Positions 56,801-64,000 of a stretch of 64,000 bases of DNA are shown one piece after another. This DNA is from Norana najaformis (lineage: Eukaryota; Annelida; Clitellata; Crassiclitellata; Hormogastridae). Position 1 is the first letter of the stretch. Every line of letters starts with the position of its first letter. The position numbers were made by a program, and so were the translations under genes. The stretch lies in the NCBI GenBank assembly GCA_964023275.1, contig OZ029927.1, positions 21,626,980 to 21,690,979 on the forward strand, in the 5' to 3' direction. A model generated the notes under the pieces. It worked only from the letters and a program-made list of their open reading frames with translations, ran no database searches and was not told the origin of the DNA.

Positions 56801-59741
56801 GCAGGTTCATGACACGTTGGGTTTGCTCAGTGGTGATGTTGGTGTTACTTTTTTGCTAGGAATTTTTACACATTGTTAAGTTACAGAGATATGTAAAAGT
56901 AACATGCTACATTCAGGATTTGTTAAGAGTGATGTTGAACAGCTGGATGTTGAAAACCCTTTGTGACATGTGAAGCATTCCAAAAAATTTCTTGATGTAA
57001 GTTCAGTTAATTTATAATTTTCAACTTCTTTTATGAGAGGTCCTGTGATGCGCTGGCTCCCGTATCGAAGGCCTTGTGATTCGTCCACTGCCGGCTGAAG
57101 GGCCAGAGAGCAGGAAATGGACACCTCACGTGGGTCTTGGGAGATTTACTTTACTTGAAGTTGTTTTACATAAAATCATACTTTTTTCTTTCCATTCTTT
57201 ACGTAGTAAGGTGGCTTTTCCAAAGATGAAATACCTTACAAAAAATTTTCTGTTCTCTTTCTTCAGATTTTAGAAGCAATCTCAAGCAATCTACAGCTTG
57301 GACGCGAATGTTTGAACATTCCAAAACGCAAAACGCTTGAAGAAATCGTTAAAAATCCTGCTGTTGTAAGAAACTTCTGTTACTGCAGTAATGGACTTTC
57401 TCAATAATACTAGAAATATTCAGTTCTCTGTGTTTGCAAGGGACTCCCGGTAAAGACCTTCTTCGGTGACACAAGCGTTGTTTTCATATCTAATCTGATA
57501 TAATCTTCGGGTTTCTCTGACCTATAGGAGTTTGACCCAACTTCTTGAAAGGTTCATGATTTTTGACTGCGATTTTGACGTGCCGTATAGCGTAAATGGT
57601 AGAATTAAAAAATGTTTGCCATCATTTTGACTAAGCCATGCAGCGACCCCTCAACTGAAGCCTTGGGTATTATGATAATGGCGCTATAGAAGTCTTTAGA
57701 TTAGATTTGCTAGATGCTTACATAGACACAAACTACACATCGCTTTGTTATGTGTTCGTGTTGTAGCGAGCGTTTCAGCCTGCTCTGCCGCAGGACGCGG
57801 CCGTCAGCTTCTACGTTCAAGAGCAGAAGCTGATTCTGACCGTCTACCATCTCTACACCAATCAGATGAATCGTGTCGACATTTCGTCCAGATACCAGGT
57901 GGAGTCACATGTGTCTTGGACTGCTGGATGGACGTGTAACTGGAGGGATGGAAAGTTGGTCAGATGGATGCATCGGTGGATGAGTTGAAAGATGGGTGGA
58001 AGGATGGATAGATGGGTGGGCAGAAGGATGGATGGATGGGTGGACGGAAGGATGGGTGGGTGGAAGGATGGATGGATGGGTGGGCAGAAGGATGGATGGG
58101 TGGACGGAAGGATGGGTGGGTGGAAGGATGGATGGGTGGGAGGATAGAAGGATGGATGGATGGATAGATACACGGGAGGATGGTTTCGTGTGTGGAGGGA
58201 TGGCTTCGTGAGTGAATGGGTGATGGATGAACAGATGGATGGGGCGTGGCTTGGTGTATATCTATATATATATATGGATGGATGTATTCATGATTGGATG
58301 GAAGGAAGGACAGATGGATGGATCTGCAAATGAAGGGATGAGGAGATGGTTCGATGGATGTGTGGGTGGGTGGGTGGATAGATGGATGCTTGAATGAATG
58401 ATGGAAGGATGGATGTTCCATTTACAAATATCTGTGCAAATTTAATCTAATATACTTGGAGACTTTCCTGGTCATGAAACACGAGACTTCAGTCACTGGG
58501 ATTTTCAAAGTAGTGCTCTGAACAGTAAGTAAGTAAGTATATTCTTTGGTAATCAGACAAGCTAACAACATTAACTGTCTTTTTTATGCCAGAAAGGATA
58601 AAGTAAGTAAGTAAGTATATTCTTTATTAACCAATAGCTAATCGGTTTACAAGTGTTTAAGAACACAAGAAAAACTTAAAATGCATAAAACATCCTAACA
58701 ATAAAGCATTTACGCGTTAAATTGTCAGTGGGCGCAATAATACGGTCATGGGTTGGGGACGTACGGAATAACTGAGGGTTTTATCTGGTGGGAGTAGCTG
58801 ATGTAGGCATGGTGAAAATCTAAAGTCAGAGAGATGAGAAACTGTGTAAAGGAAGTGGTTTTAGGTTCTGCAGTTGATGGCAGGAGGGCTAGAAAGCAGA
58901 AAAGGAGGTTTGAGGGTAGGGAGGATTTTGGAGTGAATGGTGCAAAAACGGTAGTAGACTAGATGTGTGTTTTTGTGTCTCAAAGGTGGAATGCGTCATT
59001 CCGTGGCTGAATGAAATGCTGCTGCTTTTCGTGATGGCCTCACGAAAGTGTCAAGAGCTGAAAGACAAGGTAACAAATGAAGACGGCAGATTATATGAAT
59101 GAGCATAATAGGATATGTGAGCATAATAGGTTATGTTAATGTAATAGGATGTGTATATAATAGGCTATGTTAATATAATAAGATGTGTATATAAAAGGTT
59201 ATGTGAACCTAAAAGGTATGTGAGCATAACAGGCTATGTGAATATATTAGGATGTGTATATAATAGGATATGTGAATATAATAGGATATGTGAGCATAAT
59301 AGGCTATGTGAATATAATAGGATGTGCATATAGTAGGATATATGAATATAGTAGGATATGTGAGTATAATAGGTTATGTGAACGTAATGTGTATACAGGC
59401 AGGCAGACTCCCAACACATGTGGAGCTCTGACCAATGGATTCTTCATCCAGAATTCAATAATAATTACTTAATGTTTTAAAAGTTGACACCTACTTATTT
59501 TGATTAGGTCAGCCTACTAATGAGTTGTCTCAACGACTCTGAACCAGTTTCCACGTTCGATTCGTCCAAGCAAGTATTCAACCGTTCCAATCAGACGCCA
59601 CTCCTCATCAACCTGTCGCCAGACCACAAAGATACAGACAAGCGATTGCTGTCACAATCACAAGATGGCGCCAGCATCCAGAACAATCACGTGCTGCTTC
59701 GTACGGAGGTCAGCTGGCTCTGGCCGCAAGCAACTGACTAG
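50817..59741 (+). CDS. ROGDI: ROGDI homologue (RAVE/V-ATPase assembly factor)
   Basis: Nine well-supported exons: 50817-50853, 53794-53842, 54705-54762, 55550-55633, 56628-56723, 57267-57365, 57767-57898, 58986-59069 and 59508-59741. All borders are GT-AG and the phases agree. Signatures matching ROGDI as I recall it: FNFLPEQGF...[35 protein letters not shown], a middle part with [32 protein letters not shown], and [15 protein letters not shown]...CQELKDK. ROGDI is related to yeast Rav2 and acts with DMXL1/2 and WDR7 to assemble V-ATPase; loss in humans causes Kohlschutter-Tonz syndrome. After the conserved CQELKDK the human protein ends within about 15 residues, whereas this one runs 77 more with no known domain. 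Almost every intron carries a tandem repeat. Confidence 0.9.
50985..51200. repeat. (TG)n microsatellite with GTGGGTGTGCATG variants
   Basis: TG dinucleotides interrupted by CC, CA and GG for over 200 bp, about 130 bp after the donor of the 50817-50853 exon. Confidence 0.93.
51390..51482. repeat. (ATT)n microsatellite
   Basis: ATT and GTT triplets run almost without break. Confidence 0.9.
52640..52880 (-). pseudogene. LINE reverse-transcriptase C-terminal fragment
   Basis: The minus strand reads [55 protein letters not shown] and LDWM. This is the familiar tail of I/Jockey-like non-LTR polymerases (NEEVL.R..E.R.L...I..R...W.GH.LR). It is 5'-truncated and lies in a ROGDI intron. It differs from the fragment at 2708-3060. 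Confidence 0.82.
53846..54345. repeat. 48-bp tandem repeat beginning at a ROGDI splice donor
   Basis: Units carrying GCCGTGTTTGTGTATTTTAA recur at 53847, 53895, 53943 and so on at a 48-bp step, eight or nine copies, ending in irregular partial units. The first unit overlaps the donor GTAAGCCG at 53843. Each unit contains a TTTTATACAG acceptor-like motif. Confidence 0.95.
55215..55375 (+). mobile_element. tRNA-derived SINE, diverged
   Basis: TCTGTTTGGTAGCACGCTAG (A-box-like), GTTTTGAATTTGC in place of the B box, GACCTTGGATGACCTGTTTG and an AAATAAATAAAA tail. Similar in layout to 7880-8045. Confidence 0.45.
55624..55767 (+). repeat. 48-bp tandem triplication spanning a ROGDI exon end and splice donor
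   Basis: Three identical 48-bp units start at 55624, 55672 and 55720. Each contains GCTTCAGCAAGTAAGAAAG, so the last codons of exon 55550-55633 and its GTAAG donor exist in triplicate. A fourth start (GCTTAAGTAACG) is diverged. Confidence 0.97.
56183..56404. repeat. ~70-bp direct repeat flanking a short interspersed element
   Basis: CAAGCAACTCTGGTCTTCCC and GAAAATATGTTCTTTT occur in both 56183-56253 and 56332-56404 with a few differences. Between them are an AAT microsatellite and the 62-bp element at 56269-56330. Confidence 0.85.
56269..56330 (+). mobile_element. Second copy of the GCGCC...GGGCGC short element
   Basis: Nearly identical to 162-223 (CACGGTCGAGGCCGAAG against CATGGCCGAGGCAGAAG) and also follows AAT triplets. 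Confidence 0.65.
57036..57155 (+). mobile_element. SINE body fragment
   Basis: GAGGTCCTGTGATGCGCTGG and GATTCGTCCACTGCCGGCTG match the body of the SINE at 43106-43375; the tRNA-like head is missing. It lies between ROGDI exons. Confidence 0.6.
57640..57712 (+). mobile_element. SINE 3' tail with ATTAG end
   Basis: CAGCGACCCCTCAACTGAAG, then GGCGCTATAGAAGTCTTTAG and ATTAGATTTG. Confidence 0.6.
57925..58420. repeat. GGATGGATGGGTGG minisatellite
   Basis: Tetranucleotide-based GGATGGAT, GGGTGGAC and GGAAGGAT units, decaying to the right, start about 26 bp after a ROGDI donor (57899). The purine-rich strand is the coding strand. Confidence 0.93.
59095..59395. repeat. About 15-bp AT-rich tandem repeat (AATAGGATATGTGAATAT type)
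   Basis: Variants of ATAATAGGATATGTGAATAT recur for 300 bp. The array begins about 25 bp after the ROGDI donor at 59070. Confidence 0.9.
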
Positions 59742-59784
59742 CAGTCCATCACGTCTGTTGCACTTTTTACAAGCAACTTCATTG

Positions 59785-59790
59785 AATAAA
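59785..59790 (+). terminator. Polyadenylation signal AATAAA for ROGDI
   Basis: A canonical signal 44 bp after the ROGDI stop in CATTGAATAAATATT. Confidence 0.65.
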
Positions 59791-60079
59791 TATTAAGAGA
59801 TTAACCTGCCAAGCATCAAAAATATTTTGAATCAGAAGCAAGGGATATTTTGCGTGGATAACTTGAGCGGATGGAATTCAGCGTTCTCTTTGTAGCGGCA
59901 TTGTTGAAAGGCTAGACGGTTTTGATAAAGTTTGGTAATTTTCGCATTTTGTTTAGAGCGTTTAGCTAGTGCCCACACACACAATGGCTACTTGGAAGCA
60001 CTCCCAGTGCTGCCCAGCCCCGGGTAGGGAGGACTGGGTGCAAGTGGTGATGTCTTTGAGAGGTCTTGATACACCTTAG

Positions 60080-60144
60080 ACCGAGTGACAGAGAGAGAGA
60101 GAAAGAGAGAGAAAGACACAGAAAATGGAGAGAGAGAGAGAGAG

Positions 60145-60184
<40 letters not shown>

Positions 60185-60295
60185 GGGAGAGAGAGAGGCG
60201 GGGAGAGAGATGGGGAGAGACAGAGAAAATGGGGGGAGAGAGAGAGAGAAGCAGAGAGACAGACAGACAGAGAAAATGGAGAGAGAGAGAGAGTG
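60080..60295. repeat. (GA)n purine-tract microsatellite
   Basis: GAGA runs with GAAAATGGAG and GGCGGGGAGA interruptions over about 215 bp on one strand. Mirror-like purine tracts can form triplex DNA. The open frames across it are artefacts. Confidence 0.95.
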
Positions 60296-60299
60296 AAGC

Positions 60300-60960
60300 A
60301 ATTCTTTAATTCTAACCCAGAGAGGCAGTTTGAAGTGTTGACGACTTCATTTTGCTGAGTTTAGACGGATGAGGACCGTTGGTCTTTCCTCTTTTCATCA
60401 CTTGTTATTCCCACCAACTGCGTATGGTCTGTATGTGCATTTTTATCACTGAGTTTGCTAGTGGAGCAGAAATCGTGAAAAATCTGAGAGTTCAGAGATT
60501 TGAACCCTGACCTTTGCACTGACAGTCCAGTATGCTACCTGCTAGGCCAGCAGTTCTTAAACATTTTGGTCTGAAGACCCTGTTACGTTCTTAAAAATTA
60601 TTGAGGACCCACAGCTTTTATTTATGTGGGTTATATCTATCAGTATTTACCCTATTAGAAATTAAAACTGAGAAATCAGTGTATTAATTCATTACAACAT
60701 AACAGTAATAAACCCATTATATATTCATATTAAGGACATATTTTCTAGTAAAAGTGACTATTTTCTTGTGATATTATGGAAATAGTTCCAAGTATTTTCT
60801 CAGTATTATTATGAAAATAGTTTAGACCTTGAGGATTCCTAGAAATGGTCTCGGGAACTCCCAGGGGTCCCCAAGATCACACTTTGAGAACCACTGTGCT
60901 AGACTGTACTCATACCAAGACCATGTGAGCAACCCATGGGTACACAAGTGCATGCGAGCA
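60300..60960 (-). mobile_element. tRNA-derived SINE interrupted by a hAT element
   Basis: On the minus strand, GGTAGCATACTGGACTGTC (A-box side) and CAGGGTTCAAATCTCTG (B box) mark a SINE. It is cut at 60547 by the hAT insertion, and sequence with a repeated TGCTAG resumes at 60897. The body resembles 29735-30005. Confidence 0.6.
60548..60896. mobile_element. Non-autonomous hAT (Charlie-like) DNA transposon, 349 bp
   Basis: Imperfect terminal inverted repeats: the left end starts CAGCAGTTCTTAAAC and the right end, reversed, starts CAGTGGTTCTCAAAG. It is flanked by 8-bp target-site duplications TGCTAGGC (60540-60547) and TGCTAGAC (60897-60904), as expected for hAT. There is no transposase ORF, so it is a MITE-like internal-deletion copy. 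Internal phrases such as TTATGTGGGTTATATCTATC and TATTAGAAATTAAAACTGAG strongly resemble, from memory, a hAT-Charlie repeat abundant in placental mammals. Confidence 0.88.
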
Positions 60961-61259
60961 AACAAACGCGCAGAGTAAGCGGTTTACGAGTTACGTTTAT
61001 GAATACATAGTACACTGTATTTGTGATACTGAAGTTTAGTTTACATTCCCTCATGTAGTCGTAACACTTTTACCTCCACGGGATTTACACAGGTATATTT
61101 TTCGAGCAGTTTCATATCACCGAACACAATTTCACGTTTTGCCAATTTGTGCAAGTTCACGGGGTTTGTGCATCACCAACCGAAATAACAAATGTGGCAC
61201 AATAGAGTTTGTATATATCTGTATTTGCAGCGAATATTCAGAGTTGTCTCATTTTATAT

Positions 61260-61335
61260 TAGCATCTAATCAAATGACTTCTATAGCGCCGTTGCCATAT
61301 TGCACAAAGCATCAGTTGATGGTAACTTCAAGGGA
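61260..61335 (-). mobile_element. SINE 3' tail, antisense
   Basis: CTAATCAAATGACTTCTATAG, CGCCGTTGCCATATTG and CATCAGTTGATGGTAACTTC are the reverse of the GCGCTATAGAAGTC tail with its preceding GATTGATG motif. Confidence 0.55.
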
Positions 61336-63214
61336 AACCTTAGTGGCATTAAAATCTGTCAGAGGAGCATTTGTCGAAATCCGAGTCAGGGAAACCAGAA
61401 GTTGGGATAATGTGGATAGCATAATTTACAAGAAATGGTCGATTCTTTGAGGCTACGCGGGGCTAGCAGATACGGGGATACGGGCACTGCACACGAATGG
61501 GCAGGAAAAATTTGGTCCCTTACAAATTGTGAGAAAGTGGGTCGCATGATGCACTAGACAGCGGCCACAGAATTTTGATACGCCACTTGGCGCTGTATGC
61601 CTTGTTGTGTTGCTCTGTCGGAACTTAGTTTTTAACTGTATACTAACTATTGATTTGATGTTAAAAGTAAATGCATAACTTTGTCAGGAAAATTAATTAA
61701 ATATTCACTGACCATTTTATTTGGTTTTCAAAGTAACAACTTCTTTTGGCAGAGAAATGAATAAATGTTGCCAGTATTGTGAGTGATTCCTTGACCATTT
61801 AATATGACCGTTGTACAGTATTATTATTATTATTGTTATTATTAAAGCAACACGTCTGTGTGTGTTAGAGCATTCTATTCTCATTTGACCGAATTGCAGA
61901 GGCAAATGTTCAGTAAATCACTTGCGATTCCGATTATGTCTGTTTTGAAATTGTTTATCAATACAGTGTACTCGTGAAAGCAATGTCAACATACACATGC
62001 TATGGAATATCGTGTACGTTTACATTTATCCCAAAGTTAATTCTGCTTAAAACAATGATCAACCTCATTTTAATGCTATACTTGATACACCCCCAATGGG
62101 TGACCTTGTGTGTATTGGCAGCAGTGGGGTGTGTATGGGGAAATCAAATCTTCATTGGGAGATAGCCTGAACCATTGGAGCAATATATCTGAACTAGTGG
62201 GGAAAATTCTCGAACCGATGAGCGAAACTGTTTCACTTTCCACTTCTACAACTTGCGTCTTGATTAAAACATTTACATGGGAAGCCTTAAGCGGAGCTGA
62301 ACATAATTTGGGTGCTGTATCTACCAGGATGTGTCCGTGTGTATCACAATACAACCTTCAGTAGAAGTTGTCCAAGAATGCAGTTTATAAGTCTGGATAA
62401 AACTTGGGTTTATCCACACAACATCAGACTCTGTCTGGAAGGAACATCCCTTGCAGAAAAGTCAAATGACCAACACATACTGTACACGAAAAACTATGTA
62501 CTGCATTTGCCTTCTGAGCTTGAGAGACATTTACTGCCTTTAATTGCTCAAATATTCCATATTAAATTAAGAAAAATGTAATAACTGGGTTTATATTACC
62601 ACCACAGAAATATTTACAAGTCATCATATGTGTATAAGTAGTCGGGGAAAATGTTGGCTTTCCAATTTCTCATTTTATATCAGTCCGTGCTTCCTGTTGT
62701 CTGTGGGTCGTTGTCTGTGTTGTTGTCCTGTTGTCCGTTGGTCATCGCAAAATCATCAAATTGTGTTATATTAGTAGCAGTTGGACTCCAACGATTCAGA
62801 AAGCAGCATAGGTCTGAAACAATCACGAGACGATTTCTTTCACGGTTGTAGAGTATAAATGTGTTTGCAGTCTACGTTGACATTAGAATAGTTCCTTCCT
62901 CCACAGATTTTCTGAAACCGAAGAAACAACAGTTGCCTTAAGAATCTGTGACAACAGCATCCATTTATTTCAACATGGAAACGTGGCTGTATTTTATAAG
63001 CTGTTAAACAACTACCCTGTCCCTGGCACAGCTTCTGCATGCTACTTCCGCAATATGTCCCTTCTGGGGAAAATTCTCTGCTACTTCCTGTTAGGTAGAG
63101 GCCACGACAGCAACTGCCAAAAAGACTGTCCCAATTTTGCAAACTTTACCCAAGCATACAGACTTTTGTTAAACTTTTTCTGTTCTCATATTATTCGCAA
63201 GATAGCGCCAGCGT
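61336..63214. other. Gene-free stretch between ROGDI and the kinase exon
   Basis: No supported coding exon on either strand. It contains an ATT microsatellite near 61819-61845. Part may be the 3' UTR of the leftward-read kinase gene. Confidence 0.4.
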
Positions 63215-63385
63215 TCACCATCATACAGAGTAGCTCTTAGCAGCTTTCTGAAAGAGGTTACATATCAGTTCACCATCGCAGAGTACCACATGGCAGCTTT
63301 CTGAAAGAGGATATCAGTTCACCATCACAGAGTGCCTCTTAGCAGCTTTCTGAAAGGGGTTACATATCAGCTTAACCAGAACTGA
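63215..63385. repeat. About 50-bp tandem repeat, 3 copies
   Basis: TAGCAGCTTTCTGAAAGAGG and ATATCAGTTCACCATC recur near 63241, 63294 and 63343, with unit lengths of about 53 and 49 bp. The array ends a few bases from the kinase stop codon, in its 3' UTR. Confidence 0.85.
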
Positions 63386-63390
63386 TTTGC

Positions 63391-63495
63391 CTACTTAGAC
63401 TTGAGAACTGGAGGTCGTAGGTAATCGTCTTGCGCTAGGGTAAGAACGTCGGGCCGCAGATCTTTGGAATAAGTAAGACATCGTCGAATAAAACT
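63391..63495 (-). CDS. TLK: Tousled-like kinase, last coding exon (rest outside window)
   Basis: After GTTTCAG (minus strand) the exon reads SFIRRCLTYSKDLRPDVLTL followed by AQDDYLRPP and a short lysine-containing end, stop TAG at 63391-63393; 34 residues. FIRRCLTY...RPDVLTLAQDDYL is the end of the kinase domain of tousled-like kinases as I recall from plant and animal members. TLKs are nuclear Ser/Thr kinases that phosphorylate the histone chaperone ASF1 during S phase. The tail after the kinase domain is much shorter than in vertebrate TLK1/2. No further exon was found up to 64000; upstream exons must lie beyond the window. Confidence 0.75.
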   Translation of the reverse strand, partial: SFIRRCLTYSKDLRPDVLTLAQDDYLRPPVLKSK

Positions 63496-63904
63496 CTGAA
63501 ACAAAGAAAGAAGTTTGATTACGACTGAGCAAAATTAATTACTTTGGGTCTTGTGCAAACTGTGCTTATCCCTCTTCGCCAGTCCACTGGATTACAATTC
63601 TGGAATGTGCTTTTACTTATAAGCACCCTTCAATTGATGCCTAGCACATAGAGACAATTGTGAAATTCAGGCAAGAAGACGATTTTAGTATTTTCCTAAG
63701 TGTAGATTTTGCTATTGAGTTTATCTGACCTATATTCATTTGTGATAAGAAGATAATTAATTTGTTAGGCCAGACTATCATTAATAGCGGCATGACTAAT
63801 TTGCACATGCACTTCATAAAATCAGACTGACAGAGGGTGACAAGTGCATCCTGTAGTTCAAGTCAACACCGAGTCTCTGTATAGACAGACGTGTAGATTT
63901 ATGT

Positions 63905-64000
63905 ATTTGTGTCCGTATACATGCATGTATGTGTGTATGTTTGTGTACGTATGTGCTTGTGTGTGTGTCCATGTGTGTGTGTATGTATTTTGCACTTTCT
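63905..64000. repeat. TATG/TG-rich microsatellite at the window edge
   Basis: CATGCATGTATGTGTGTATG and GTGTGTGTCCATGTGTGTG continue to the end of the window. Confidence 0.8.

Noticed and set aside
57862-58421. 103- and 153-codon Pro/Ser/His-rich minus-strand ORFs
   Set aside because: They arise from the GGAT minisatellite in a ROGDI intron.
60066-60358. Arg/Glu-rich ORFs resembling charged coiled-coil proteins
   Set aside because: They are readings of a GA microsatellite in three frames.
62840-63240. 85-100-codon ORFs before the kinase exon
   Set aside because: No family features, and the opposite-strand frames are equally open. Probably kinase 3' UTR or intergenic.

Overview
The window is nuclear DNA from an invertebrate animal. 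Genes are split by GT-AG introns, coding exons are separated by kilobases of AT-rich sequence, and the space between is full of tRNA-derived SINEs, 5'-truncated LINE tails, microsatellites and minisatellites. The proteins recognised are conserved animal ones (TRNT1, phosducin-like, Apollo/SNM1B, CNBP, TMEM53-like, ROGDI, tousled-like kinase). Nothing in the sequence fixes the phylum. There are no bacterial operons, rRNAs, CRISPR arrays or viral genes.

Layout, left to right. (1) 1-1276 (+): last two coding exons of the CCA-adding enzyme TRNT1. (2) 1.3-4.6 kb: LINE debris. (3) 4.7-5.7 kb (+): a nine-finger C2H2 protein in one coding exon. (4) 8.9-14.3 kb (-): a complete seven-exon phosducin-like protein (PDCL); intron 2 holds an 860-bp CAT/CAA repeat. 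(5) 16.4-19.6 kb (-): a two-exon Apollo/DCLRE1B nuclease with an in-frame tandem repeat of four 45-residue units. (6) 23.3-25.5 kb (-): CNBP-like protein with six zinc knuckles. (7) 28.4-29.4 kb (+): a TMEM53/DUF829 protein. (8) 30.7-31.3 kb: an inverted repeat with 161-bp arms. (9) 36.0-37.1 kb (-): an F-box protein. (10) 37.9-48.6 kb: mostly satellite and SINE/LINE sequence without a recognisable gene. (11) 48.7-59.7 kb (+): ROGDI; nine exons are well supported and three small 5' exons are tentative. Its introns are packed with minisatellites, several starting right at splice donors. (12) 60.5-60.9 kb: a hAT-type DNA transposon nested in a SINE. (13) 63.4-63.5 kb (-): the final exon of a tousled-like kinase that continues past the window.

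The genes do not form one pathway. They are neighbouring housekeeping genes for tRNA maturation, G-beta/gamma folding, telomere end processing, RNA binding, V-ATPase assembly and chromatin assembly. No new multi-gene system is evident. The most unusual material is repeat biology: an Apollo protein carrying a docking-like repeat array, a tandemly triplicated splice donor in ROGDI, a zinc-finger protein whose fingers nearly all carry the same base-reading residues, LINE and SINE families sharing a 3' tail, and a hAT element that looks like one common in mammals.
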